64,000 nt of DNA from Pyxidicoccus caerfyrddinensis (lineage in GTDB: Bacteria; Myxococcota; Myxococcia; Myxococcales; Myxococcaceae): positions 806,001-870,000 of the forward strand of contig NZ_JAAIYA010000002.1 of the NCBI RefSeq assembly GCF_010894405.1. Reading direction: 5' to 3'. The translations under genes and the position numbers were made by a program. Under the pieces are notes generated by a model. That model ran no database searches, had not been told where the DNA came from, and worked only from the letters and a program-made list of their open reading frames with translations. Positions 16,709 to 26,080 of this stretch are shown here, piece by piece; the stretch's first letter is position 1; every line of letters begins with the position of its first letter.

Positions 16709-17826
16709 TGCGCGCTCGGCGGGGCTTCACGTTGATTGAGATGTTGATGGGCACCACGGTGGCCATGTTCACCGTGCTCGCGGTGGCCGCGGCCTTCATC
16801 GCCTTCACCCGGGGCGTCTACACGCAGGAGGGCATCCGCGGCGGACAGGCCGGCATGCGCCAGGCGCTGCATGACCTGACGCGGCAGCTGCGCATGGCGG
16901 GCTACGGCCTGGAGCCCGCGTATGCCTTTGGCCTGCCGGATGGCTGGGCGGGCTCGGGGCCCAACGCGTCGGACCGGCTGGTGGTGCGCTCGCGCGACTT
17001 GATGTTCAGCGCCTCCGTCGCGCAGCCGGGAGGCGCCTCCGCCGGGAGCATCAGCGTGGCGTCGCTGCCCGTGTCGCTGCGGCGGGGACAGGTGCTCCAG
17101 GTCGTCTGTCCCGGGGCCATGCGCTGGGGCTATGGCCGGCTGTCCGCGGACGTGCCCGCGTCGAATGGCCCCGCCGTGCTGCCGCTGGACCCGGCGACGG
17201 GGACCTTCCCCGACCTGGGCGCCGTGTTCGACGAGCCCTGCTTCGACGGCGCGGCGGGGCTGCCCGCCCGTGTCTTCAAGGTGGACGTGCACGACTACTC
17301 GGTGCGGCTGGTGGACGACGACGGGCTTCCGGGTACGCCGCCGCGGCCCTACCTCTTCCGCGCGCACGGGCTGGGCGCGCGGCCGGACGCGGTGGGCGAG
17401 CCGGTGGCCGAGGGCATCGAGGCCCTGCGCGTCACCTTCCTGCGGGAGAACGGCGACGCCTTCGTGCCCCGGTGGGACGTGGCCCACCCGCCACCGGATT
17501 ACGAGACGCCTTCGGGCTCGCCGCTGCGCCGCAATGACAACCCGGCCAACGTGCGCGCCGTGCGCCTGCGCCTGGTGGCACGCGCCTCGCTCGCGGACTC
17601 CATGCTGCGCGAGGCGGGAATGGAGGCCAGCCTCCCCGCCATGACGGGAGAGACGGCGCTGCCCGCGCCAGCCGGCTACCGGCGCTTCCTCTATGAGACG
17701 ACGCTCGTGCCCCGCAACCTCCGCTCCACGGAGATGCCGCTGCCGGCCTACTCCCAGGACACCACCACGCCCGGCGCATGCACGGGCCGCATGCCCGCCG
17801 ACGGGCTCCTCTGTGCTGGAGGCTGA
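16708..17826 (+). CDS. pilW: Type IV minor pilin, PilW-like
   Basis: The 372-residue protein has a very short leader, MRARRG|FTLIEMLMG, with E5 and a hydrophobic helix. A long globular region follows (MRQALHDLTRQLRMAGYGLEPAY), the pattern of PilW-like minor pilins. Length is typical for PilW, the largest minor pilin. The ATG at 16708 overlaps the previous stop by one base (TGATG) and a G-rich run precedes it, so translation is coupled. It lies 3 bp before the pilX-like gene. Confidence 0.88.
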   Translation: MRARRGFTLIEMLMGTTVAMFTVLAVAAAFIAFTRGVYTQEGIRGGQAGMRQALHDLTRQLRMAGYGLEPAYAFGLPDGWAGSGPNASDRLVVRSRDLMFSASVAQPGGASAGSISVASLPVSLRRGQVLQVVCPGAMRWGYGRLSADVPASNGPAVLPLDPATGTFPDLGAVFDEPCFDGAAGLPARVFKVDVHDYSVRLVDDDGLPGTPPRPYLFRAHGLGARPDAVGEPVAEGIEALRVTFLRENGDAFVPRWDVAHPPPDYETPSGSPLRRNDNPANVRAVRLRLVARASLADSMLREAGMEASLPAMTGETALPAPAGYRRFLYETTLVPRNLRSTEMPLPAYSQDTTTPGACTGRMPADGLLCAGG

Positions 17827-17829
17827 ACC

Positions 17830-18345
17830 ATGAAGCCCACGTCGACTCCCCGCGGTTCGGTGCTGTTGCTGGTGGTGGTGCTGCTCGCCGTGGTGACGGT
17901 GCTGGCCATGGCCGCCATCGGCTTCTCCGGCGCGGAGCGCGGCGCGGCCAGCAGCTTCCGCTCCAGCGAGGAATTGGTGGCCTGCGCCGATGCCGGCCGC
18001 CAGTACCTCCTGTCGCGCTTCCGGCTCATTGGAAGCTCGCCCACGCAGCTCACACCCACGGACCAGCGCCTGGACCTGGCGGGCCTTCCCGGGTGCGACG
18101 GCGGCGTGTCCGGTGACGACGCGCGCTGCATCCGCAGCGGGCACGTGGGCGAAGCGCCCACCGTCAGCGGCGTGCGGCTGGTGCCGCAGGTGACGCACGG
18201 CCGCCGCTCCAGCGCGAGAGACCTCACCAACGTCGTCGCCCCCGCCTCCGGCCTCGGCGGGCAGACCTACCAGGTCGTCGTCCACTGCCTGGACGCCCGC
18301 GGCGCGGAGAGCGAGGTCGAGTTCACCCTCCGCTTCGGCCTGTAG
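17830..18345 (+). CDS. pilX: Type IV minor pilin, PilX-like
   Basis: The 171-residue protein has a leader MKPTSTPRG|SVLLLVVVLLAVVTVLAM. The glycine cleavage site and hydrophobic helix are present, but the usual glutamate at mature position 5 is missing (leucine there). PilX-type pilins often carry a degenerate leader like this. The C-terminal domain has four cysteines. Position between pilW and pilY1 is the classic one, and PilX is the likely docking partner of PilY1. The ATG is 3 bp after the pilW stop. Confidence 0.83.
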   Translation: MKPTSTPRGSVLLLVVVLLAVVTVLAMAAIGFSGAERGAASSFRSSEELVACADAGRQYLLSRFRLIGSSPTQLTPTDQRLDLAGLPGCDGGVSGDDARCIRSGHVGEAPTVSGVRLVPQVTHGRRSSARDLTNVVAPASGLGGQTYQVVVHCLDARGAESEVEFTLRFGL

Positions 18346-18377
18346 CTCCCATTCCTTCCCCACACAGGAGCGCCCCC

Positions 18378-21300
18378 ATGCGCCTGTCCTCCATGTTCCG
18401 TCGTCATCTCCCGCGCCGTCGCGCCGCCCTCGTGGGCGCCGGGGCCGCCGTCCTCCTCACCGCCGGGCTCGCCGTCTCCGGCGCCATGACACCGCCGCCG
18501 CTCGCCGCGTGCTGCACGGGCCCCGTGGCCATGGGGGACGCGATGCTCCAGGCCCCCTCCGGCGCGGACAAGGACTTCTTCGAGGCGCGGACGCGTCCGC
18601 CCGCGGCCATCTTCCTGCTCGGCAACAACGCCTCCATGCAGGACTTCCCCTCGCCGCTGCCGGAGCCCGCGGCCAACCCCGCCGTCACCGGCTGCGATGA
18701 CCCGGAGTTGCGCGCGGGCATGGCGTGGTTCGACCTCCAGTCCTCCGACGCGCGCCTCAACGGCTCGAGCGTGTTCGACCCGGACGCGACGCTGGGCGGC
18801 GGACACGCCTTCTTCGACCCGGACCAGTACTACCTCTCCTACGGCACGCGGCTGCCGCTGCAGAAGCAGGGCAACGGCGACAACGCGGGTGACTCGACGA
18901 CGCAGTACACCGTCCTGCGCGACTTCAAGGGCACCCGGGGCCTCGCCCAGCCCGAGGGCGCCTGCGGACTCTGGCCCGGCGACGCCGCGAAGCGCGCGGC
19001 CTGCGCGGCGTGCCTGCGCACCGTGGGCTGGTACCGCGGCGACAAGGACGGCGGAAGCCGCCGCCGCTGGGTGCTCAGTGGCCGCGTGCTCAACGTGCGG
19101 CCGCCCAAGTTCGTCATCGCGCGCAAGGTGCTGAAGGACGTCGTCAACACCGTGCCCGATTTGCGCATGGGCGTGGCGACGTTCAGCCACAGCGATGACC
19201 TCTTCGACCCCGCGTGGCTCCTGCGGCCCGTGCGCCCGACGTGCGACAAGTCGTGGCCCCTCTTCTCCGAGGATGACCTGCAGCGCTCCAAGCTGGTGGA
19301 GGCCGTCAACGCCGTGGAGTTCATCAACAGTGAGCGCTCCCTCGGCGAGTCCCTCTACAGCCTCGGGGCGTACTTCTCGTCACAGAGGCAGGACAACATC
19401 TGGGCGAACTGGTTCACCAACCCGCTGGGCGCCACCGAGGGCTACCCCGGTGAGCCCAATGGCACGCGCGGCGACAGGGACGGAGCCGGCAAGACGTGGG
19501 CGCGCAAGGAGTTCGACTTCACCCACCTGGGCGGCGATTACGAGGACCCGCTGCCGCTGGAGGGCCCGGGCGACCAGAAGTCCGTGTGCGCCGCGTGCCA
19601 GGCCAACGCCGTCGTCATCATCTCCGACGGCCGCCCGGACAACGACAACACCGTGCCCGTCTCCAAGATGCTGTCGCTGCTGGTGGGCGCGGGCGCGAAG
19701 CACCCGGACGGCACGCCGCTGACCTTCAATCCCACCGACAAGGCGGACCCGGGCGGGGTGAACTACTGCGACCTGTACGGCGTTACGAAGGAGGACTGCG
19801 ACTACTTCATCGACACCGATGGCGACGGGCTGGACGACGACGACAGCGGACCGAAGGGCGGCGACGCGCGCAACCGCAACTTCATGGACGACGTCGCCTT
19901 CTTCCTCGCCAACACGGACCTGCGCGGGGACCTGGACGGCACGCAGTCGGTGCGCACGTACACGATTGGGTACGGTGACAACAGCCCCATGCTCCGCAGC
20001 ATGGCGCGCGCGGGCGGGGGCCACTTCTACCGCGCGGACGCGCCGGCCCAGCTCCGCGACGCGCTGATGACGGCCATTGGCGACCTGCGCGAGACGGCCA
20101 CCTCGTTCTCCTCCGCCAGCGTCGCCAGCGTGCAGGCCGGCAGCGCGCAGACCTCCGCGTACGTGCCGCGCTTCATCCCCCGCAAGGGCCAGCCCTACGA
20201 GGGCCACCTCTACCGGTTCTACTTCTACGGCGAGTTCGCCCAGGGCTGCGACGCGGCCCGCGCCCGCACGCAGCAGGGAGACCCGCTGGACCTCAATGGC
20301 GACGGCGACTGTGACGACTCCTTCTACCTGGACCGCCCGGCGGGCTTCACGCCCGGGCGCGGAAACGTGCCGCAGCCCACCGCCTTCACGCGCAACAACA
20401 TCGTCGAGGAGAACGTCTCCGGCGAATGGGTGAAGGCAAACACGGCCCGCCGCAACGCCGCGGGGCGGCTGGAGGGCGGAGACCCGGCGGTGCCCTTCTG
20501 GAATCTGGGCGAGACGCTGGGCCGCCGCAGCGCCTCCGCGCCGTGCGAGCAGCTCGGCAGCCCGGGCACGCCCATCCGCGATACGAGCGGCCGCTGCCTC
20601 TTCACCCTGAAGGACCGCGACGGCAACGGGCGCTATGACCAGGAGGACAACCCGCCCGTGCCCTTCGACATGCAGCACGCGGACGAATTGCGCCCGCTGC
20701 TGCTGGCCGGCGGTGACACCTTCTGCGCGGACGTCTTCACCCGGCTGGACAAGGTGTGGACGGGCGCCGACGCGGAGCAGCTCGAGTGCGCCCGCGCCGT
20801 CGTCGCCTTCGTCCGGGGGCAGGACGTCTTCGACGCGGACGGCGACAGGGACCGGAACGAGGACCGGCCGTGCGTCGGGGACAGCAGCCGCTCCTGCAAG
20901 CTGGGGGACATCTTCCACTCGTCGCCCATCCTGGTGGAGCCGCCCGCGGAGCCCTTCCTGTGTGACCTGGGCCTCGCCCCGCAGTGCCTGCGCACGCTCT
21001 ACGCGGACTACGTGCAGGAAGGCACGCCGCCCACGGCCGAGCCGGTGTGCGCCGGCGGCAACTCCGCGAAGCCGTGCTACCGGGCCACGCCCATGCAGCC
21101 GCCGCTGAGCCTGGCCGAGGGCAACTACGGCGCCTATGGCCAGTACCTCCAGAGCCAGGGCCGCAGGGACCGCTTCCTCCTGGTGGGCTCCAACGACGGC
21201 ATGCTGCACGCGGTGCACGCGGGGCGGGCCATCGACTCGCGGCAGCGCGGCAGCGCGCTGGACGACCTCTATGACCTGGGCACAGGCCAGGAGTTGTGGG

Positions 21301-23276
21301 CCTTCATCCCTCCGGACCTGCTGCCCAAGCTGGGGCTGCTCGTGCGGGGCCATGAGTACCTGGTGGACGGCACGGCCATGGTGCGCGACATCTGGGTGGA
21401 CGGGCTCGACGACAACCGCGTGGACGCCTCCGAGGGGAAGAACCGGGGCGACGGCGTGAAGCAGCCGGGGGAGTTCCGCACCCTGGCCGTCATCACCGAG
21501 CGGGAAGGGGGCCAGCGCTACAGCGCGCTGGACGTGACGGACCCGTACGGAATGCTGGGCAACATGGCGGGCGCGGCCGGCCCGTTCCGTTGGATGTTCC
21601 CCCAGGCGTGTGACCCTGAGTCGGCCCGCATGGGACAGGCGTGGATGAACTTCGCGCCCAAGCCGCCGCCCATCGGTCCGGTGCGCCTGCAGAGTCCTCG
21701 CGAGGCTCGCGGCTGGGAGGAGCGCTGGGCCGTCTTCCTCAATGGTGGCTACAGCGCGGACCTCACCCGGGGGCGCGGCCTGTACGTGCTGGACGCGTGG
21801 ACGGGGCAGAAGCTGTGGACGTTCGGCTCGGACGCGTTGATGCCGGTGGCCGCCGCGCCCGCGCTGGTGGACGTGGGCAAGGCGCTGGACATCAAGGCGG
21901 ACCAGGACGGCTTCTTCGACACCGTGGTGGTGGGCGACCTGGGCGGGCAGGTGTGGACCTTCCGCCTCTTCGAGCCGGGCGACGACACCTCCGGCACCGT
22001 GACGAACTGGCACGGTGCGCGGACGTTCGAGATTGCCAAGGGCCTGCCCGCCCACCAGAAGACGCCGTTCTTCAACATCGCGTCCAACACGCTCCAGCCA
22101 GAGACGGGCTGGCTGCGGACGTACGTGGGCACCGGAGACCGGCAGCACCTGCGCGACACCGAGGGTGACGCGTGCGGCCCCGACAACCTCCTGGCCTGCG
22201 TGCGGATGAAGTGCGACGTCTCGCTCTCCCTGGCCGGCGCGGTGGGCGGCGTGTCGCGCACCCACGTGCTCGAGTACTCCGGTGGCGTGCTCACGCGGAA
22301 CCAGGACGTGACGTCGGGCGCACCGGTGAATGTCTGCGCGCCTGGGAAGCTGGAGCTGACGCGGCTGTCCATCGACTGCGATGGCGGCGCGCTGGGCTCG
22401 GGGAGCTACAAGTTCCCGCCCAACAACAGCGTGCCGTCGGGCTCGCGCAGCGAGTGCACGCTGCAAGGGAGCCAGTGGCAATGCGAGACGCAGCGGCTCG
22501 CCTCGGGCGGCAAGGGCAAGCTCCAGCTGAGCAACGGGGACCGGAACCAGGTGCCGCGCAACACCTACGTGGGCTTCTACAACTACGGCGGCGCTCGCAC
22601 CTTCTCGGACCAGGCGTCCGCACAGGTGCTGGACGGTCAGCGCTGGACGGACACGGATGACGCGTGCCCCACCGGCCAGGGCTGCGGTCTGCGCGACGTC
22701 ACCGTGCCACCGGATGTCCTGCGCGCGCGCCGGCTCCCGAGCGGCGACATGCAGAGCTACATCACCCCGGAGGCGCTGGCCGCGCTACCGCGCGCGTCCA
22801 CCACGGGCGCCGGCTGGTTCGTGCGCTACGGCGGGCTGGACGAGAAGACGGCCGCGGGCTCCAGCATCCTCGGCGGCATCGTCTCCTGGCCGTCCTTCAT
22901 GCCGCCGCTGACCGTGCCCGGAGACTGCCGGGTGGCGGGGGCGGGGGACGTGGGCCGCTCGTGGCAGATGGACATCATCACCGGCTGGCCGGACCAGGCG
23001 GAGGGCTTCAAGCTCTTCGACGATGACGGGAAACTGGTGGGCTACATGCCCTTCAAGTCGCGCGAGGTGCTGTCACCGCCGTCCGAGCCGGCCAGCGTGA
23101 TTACCCTCTCGCGCACGGGCGCCATCCGCTACACCACGCTGGACATGGGCGTCGGCAAGTCGCCCACGCAGGACACGCTGCGGCAGAACGACAACCCCGC
23201 CCAGGACATCTCCTGGGTGGAGGTGCCGCGCAGCGTCCACGTCTGCCGCCACGTGGACGCGCGCGCCTGCAAATAG
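18378..23276 (+). CDS. pilY1: PilY1-like type IV pilus tip adhesin/priming protein
   Basis: The 1632-residue protein has an N-terminal signal peptide (hydrophobic 17-36), an N-terminal von Willebrand A-like region (about 70-560; IFLLGNNASMQDF, later VVIISDGRPDNDN), and a C-terminal PilC/PilY1 beta-propeller region (about 850-1250; LLVGSNDGMLHAVHAG). The metal motif expected as DxSxS reads GNNAS, so the MIDAS is degenerate. Calcium-loop-like Asp-rich motifs occur at about 478 (DTDGDGLDDD), 638 (DLNGDGDCDD) and 750 (DRDGNGRYDQED). PilY1 with the minor pilins primes pilus assembly and sits at the tip. The ATG has AGGAG about 8 nt upstream, 33 bp after pilX. The stop abuts the stop of the opposite peptidase gene. 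Typical PilY1 proteins have 1100-1600 residues. Confidence 0.92.
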   Translation: MRLSSMFRRHLPRRRAALVGAGAAVLLTAGLAVSGAMTPPPLAACCTGPVAMGDAMLQAPSGADKDFFEARTRPPAAIFLLGNNASMQDFPSPLPEPAANPAVTGCDDPELRAGMAWFDLQSSDARLNGSSVFDPDATLGGGHAFFDPDQYYLSYGTRLPLQKQGNGDNAGDSTTQYTVLRDFKGTRGLAQPEGACGLWPGDAAKRAACAACLRTVGWYRGDKDGGSRRRWVLSGRVLNVRPPKFVIARKVLKDVVNTVPDLRMGVATFSHSDDLFDPAWLLRPVRPTCDKSWPLFSEDDLQRSKLVEAVNAVEFINSERSLGESLYSLGAYFSSQRQDNIWANWFTNPLGATEGYPGEPNGTRGDRDGAGKTWARKEFDFTHLGGDYEDPLPLEGPGDQKSVCAACQANAVVIISDGRPDNDNTVPVSKMLSLLVGAGAKHPDGTPLTFNPTDKADPGGVNYCDLYGVTKEDCDYFIDTDGDGLDDDDSGPKGGDARNRNFMDDVAFFLANTDLRGDLDGTQSVRTYTIGYGDNSPMLRSMARAGGGHFYRADAPAQLRDALMTAIGDLRETATSFSSASVASVQAGSAQTSAYVPRFIPRKGQPYEGHLYRFYFYGEFAQGCDAARARTQQGDPLDLNGDGDCDDSFYLDRPAGFTPGRGNVPQPTAFTRNNIVEENVSGEWVKANTARRNAAGRLEGGDPAVPFWNLGETLGRRSASAPCEQLGSPGTPIRDTSGRCLFTLKDRDGNGRYDQEDNPPVPFDMQHADELRPLLLAGGDTFCADVFTRLDKVWTGADAEQLECARAVVAFVRGQDVFDADGDRDRNEDRPCVGDSSRSCKLGDIFHSSPILVEPPAEPFLCDLGLAPQCLRTLYADYVQEGTPPTAEPVCAGGNSAKPCYRATPMQPPLSLAEGNYGAYGQYLQSQGRRDRFLLVGSNDGMLHAVHAGRAIDSRQRGSALDDLYDLGTGQELWAFIPPDLLPKLGLLVRGHEYLVDGTAMVRDIWVDGLDDNRVDASEGKNRGDGVKQPGEFRTLAVITEREGGQRYSALDVTDPYGMLGNMAGAAGPFRWMFPQACDPESARMGQAWMNFAPKPPPIGPVRLQSPREARGWEERWAVFLNGGYSADLTRGRGLYVLDAWTGQKLWTFGSDALMPVAAAPALVDVGKALDIKADQDGFFDTVVVGDLGGQVWTFRLFEPGDDTSGTVTNWHGARTFEIAKGLPAHQKTPFFNIASNTLQPETGWLRTYVGTGDRQHLRDTEGDACGPDNLLACVRMKCDVSLSLAGAVGGVSRTHVLEYSGGVLTRNQDVTSGAPVNVCAPGKLELTRLSIDCDGGALGSGSYKFPPNNSVPSGSRSECTLQGSQWQCETQRLASGGKGKLQLSNGDRNQVPRNTYVGFYNYGGARTFSDQASAQVLDGQRWTDTDDACPTGQGCGLRDVTVPPDVLRARRLPSGDMQSYITPEALAALPRASTTGAGWFVRYGGLDEKTAAGSSILGGIVSWPSFMPPLTVPGDCRVAGAGDVGRSWQMDIITGWPDQAEGFKLFDDDGKLVGYMPFKSREVLSPPSEPASVITLSRTGAIRYTTLDMGVGKSPTQDTLRQNDNPAQDISWVEVPRSVHVCRHVDARACK

Positions 23277-25880
23277 TTACGGGCCGACGATGGTGAGCGC
23301 GCCGCGGTTGAAGTCGATGACCCGGCGCGCCACCTCCTGGACCTCCTTCGACGTCACCGCGGCCACGTGGTCCGCGTAGTGGAGGAAGTTGTCCAGGCCC
23401 AGGCCGTAGCAGGTGTCCATGGCCAGAAGCCCCGCGCGAGCACCGTTGCGCTGCAGGCCAATCTCGTGCGTGCCGATGAGGTGCTGCTTCGCGCGAGCCA
23501 GCTCCTCCTCGGGAATGGGCTCGTCGCGCACGCGCTGCAACTCCGCGCGGATGCCGGCCAGCGCCGCGTCCACCTTCTCCGGGCTGGTGCCCATGTAGAC
23601 GGCGAAGTAGCCCGGGTCCACGCCCTCGATGGCGAACGAGCTGACGCTGTAGGCCATGGAGCGCTTGTCGCGCAGCTCCACGAAGAGCCGCCCGCCCTGG
23701 CCGGACAGCACCGTGGACAGCACCTCCAGCGCGTGCCGCCACGGCTCGCCCACGCGAGCACCCGGGAAGCCGAGCACGAGGTGCGACTGGGCACGCGCCA
23801 GGACCTTCTTCTCCTCGCGCGGTGCCTCGGGAGGCGGCTCGACGGCGACCTTCGGCGGCGGGGCGGCCTTGCCTCGCGAGGCGCCGAAGTACTCGCGTGC
23901 GAGGGCGAGCACCTCGTCCACCTTCACGTCGCCCACCACGCTGAGCGTGAGCTGGGACGGGTCCATGTGCGCCGCGTGCCAGGCTTGCAGCTTCTCCGGC
24001 GTCAGCGTCTCCACCGAGGCCTGCTCGCCCAGCGACGGCAGGCGGTACGGGTGCGAGCGGTATAGCGTCTTGCCGAAGAGGTCGAAGGCCACGCTGGACG
24101 GCTTGTCCTCGCGGGTGAGGATGTCCTGGAGCAGCAGCGTGCGCTCGCGCGCGACTTCGACTTCGGGGAAGGACGGATTGAGGAGGCAGTCCGCGAACAG
24201 GCGGAAGGCCGGCTCGAAATGGCGCGAGAGGAACTCGCCGCGCAGGCTCACCGAGTTGCGCCCGCCCTGGCCGCCCAGGCTGCCGGCATACGCGTCGATG
24301 AGGTGGGAGATGTCCTCCGCGTCATGCGACGGCGTGCCGCGCGTGAGGCAGCGGGTGAGCAGGGTGGTGATGCCGTTGTCGGCCGGCGTCTCGTAGCGCA
24401 GGCCACCGGCGAAGGCGGCGCGCATGGCGAACAGCGGCACCGCGGGCTCCACGCGCACCACCAGCGTCGCGCCCGAGGGCAGCTTCTCCACGATGATGTC
24501 GCTGGGGCCGGAGGCCGACGCCTTGGCGATGCGCATGGGCGGCTCGCCCGCGGGTACCTTGCGCGCCTTGCGCTCGGGAGGGGCGGCGGTCGGCTCGCGG
24601 TCCACCTTGTCCAGCAGCGCGTGCACCTGTGCCTCGGTGAAGTCCGTGCCCGGGGGCAACAGGCCGGTGACGACGGCGCGGTCGAAGCGCAGGTAGCGCT
24701 TCGCCGCCGAGCGCAGGTGCTCGGGCGTCAGGCCGCGCACGGCCTCGTAGTAGCGCGCCTCCGCCTCCAGGCTGCCCATGCCGGACTGGTAGAAGCCCAT
24801 CTTCCGGGCCACGCCCTGCACCGTCTCGCGCTGGTACACGGCCTCGGCCTCCACCAGCGCCTTGGCCGTGGCCAATTCCTCCGCGGTCACCGGCGTCACG
24901 CGCAGCGTGGCCAGCACGCGCGCCGTCTCTTCAATCGCCCGGGCGGCATGCGTCGGCTGCGTCGTCAGCGACGCGGAGAAGAGGCCCGGGTCCCTCGGGG
25001 TGTAGGCGAAGGCATGGACGTCGTTGGCCACGTTGTGGCGGCGCTTCACCTCGCGCACCAGCCGGGACGCGTCGCCCTGGCCGGCAATCATCGCCAGCAC
25101 GTCCAGCGCGGGCGTGTCCGGGTGGTCCGCCTGGGGGATACCGAAGGACAGGTGCAACCACGCTTCCTTCACGTCGTCCGGGCGCAGCAGCACGCGGCGG
25201 CCGGTGGGAAGCGGCTCGTCCGTGCGCTTCACCCCGCCTGCGTACGGGCGGCCCCAGTCCCCTCCGAAGATGTCCTCCACCCACTCGCGCAGCTCCGACT
25301 CGCGCAGGTCTCCGGAGACGGAGAGCACCAGGTTCTTGGGCGTGTAGTGCCGGTGGTAGAACTCCAGCACCTTCTCCCGCGTGAAGCTGCGCACGCTCTG
25401 CTCGGTGCCGATGACGGGCAGCTTGTAGGGGTGCACCTGGTAGGCGGTGGAGAACAAGTCACGGGAGGCGCGCCGGGAGGGCGTGTCCTGGCTGCGCTTG
25501 ATTTCCTCGCACACCACCTCGATTTCGCGGGCCAGCTCCTCGGCGTCGAAGGAGGAGCGGCGCACGGCGTCGCCGAGGATGTCCAGGCCCGTGCGGGCGA
25601 ACTGGCTGGCGATGACGATGTGGTAGACGGTCTGGTCGTAGGAGGTCCAGGCGTTGATTTCGCCGCCGTGGGACTCGACGTCCCGGGCGATTTCACCGGG
25701 GCCGCGGCGCTCGGTGCCCTTGAAGAGCATGTGCTCGTGCAGGTGCGCCAGCCCGGCCTGGTCCGGCCGCTCGTCGGCGCTCCCTGCCTTGACCCAGACC
25801 TGGAAGGCCGCGACCTTGGCGGCGTGCTGCTCCTCGAAGACAACGGTGAGCCCGTTGGGTAGCGCGTAGCGGATGGCCAT
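23277..25880 (-). CDS. M16-family zinc metallopeptidase, two-module
   Basis: The 867-residue protein has an N-terminal M16 catalytic module with the inverted zinc motif HxxEH (H46-L-H-E49-H50) and the downstream glutamate expected about 76 residues later (near E126 in EVVCEE). A second, homologous module (about 430-867) lacks HxxEH, as in pitrilysin-type and processing-peptidase-like proteins where the second half is structural. No signal peptide is present, so it may act in the cytoplasm or be exported by another route. The ATG at 25878-25880 gives the conserved N-terminus (IRYALPNGLTVV). Its stop TAA directly abuts the pilY1 TAG, leaving no terminator space. Confidence 0.93.
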   Translation of the reverse strand: MAIRYALPNGLTVVFEEQHAAKVAAFQVWVKAGSADERPDQAGLAHLHEHMLFKGTERRGPGEIARDVESHGGEINAWTSYDQTVYHIVIASQFARTGLDILGDAVRRSSFDAEELAREIEVVCEEIKRSQDTPSRRASRDLFSTAYQVHPYKLPVIGTEQSVRSFTREKVLEFYHRHYTPKNLVLSVSGDLRESELREWVEDIFGGDWGRPYAGGVKRTDEPLPTGRRVLLRPDDVKEAWLHLSFGIPQADHPDTPALDVLAMIAGQGDASRLVREVKRRHNVANDVHAFAYTPRDPGLFSASLTTQPTHAARAIEETARVLATLRVTPVTAEELATAKALVEAEAVYQRETVQGVARKMGFYQSGMGSLEAEARYYEAVRGLTPEHLRSAAKRYLRFDRAVVTGLLPPGTDFTEAQVHALLDKVDREPTAAPPERKARKVPAGEPPMRIAKASASGPSDIIVEKLPSGATLVVRVEPAVPLFAMRAAFAGGLRYETPADNGITTLLTRCLTRGTPSHDAEDISHLIDAYAGSLGGQGGRNSVSLRGEFLSRHFEPAFRLFADCLLNPSFPEVEVARERTLLLQDILTREDKPSSVAFDLFGKTLYRSHPYRLPSLGEQASVETLTPEKLQAWHAAHMDPSQLTLSVVGDVKVDEVLALAREYFGASRGKAAPPPKVAVEPPPEAPREEKKVLARAQSHLVLGFPGARVGEPWRHALEVLSTVLSGQGGRLFVELRDKRSMAYSVSSFAIEGVDPGYFAVYMGTSPEKVDAALAGIRAELQRVRDEPIPEEELARAKQHLIGTHEIGLQRNGARAGLLAMDTCYGLGLDNFLHYADHVAAVTSKEVQEVARRVIDFNRGALTIVGP

Positions 25881-26080
25881 AAGGAACGTCCGAAGCTGTC
25901 ACCGGCCCCGGGGGTCGGCAAGACAAGGTGAGATGTTTCCCCCACTGGCTAACGTCCGGCCCCCCCGGCGTCGAGGGGACTGTATGGCTGCCGTCCGGCC
26001 GGAAGGTCGGACCGCTCTCGCCCCCTCGCCCTACGCGTCCCTGGTGATGCGCGCCTGTGGGCGCTAACCTGCGCGGGCCC

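Noticed and set aside
19380-22481. Long minus-strand frame opposite pilY1 (about 1030 codons)
   Set aside because: Its composition (Arg, His, Val, Gly, Ala) is the typical shadow of a GC-rich gene, and pilY1 is well supported by domains and operon position.
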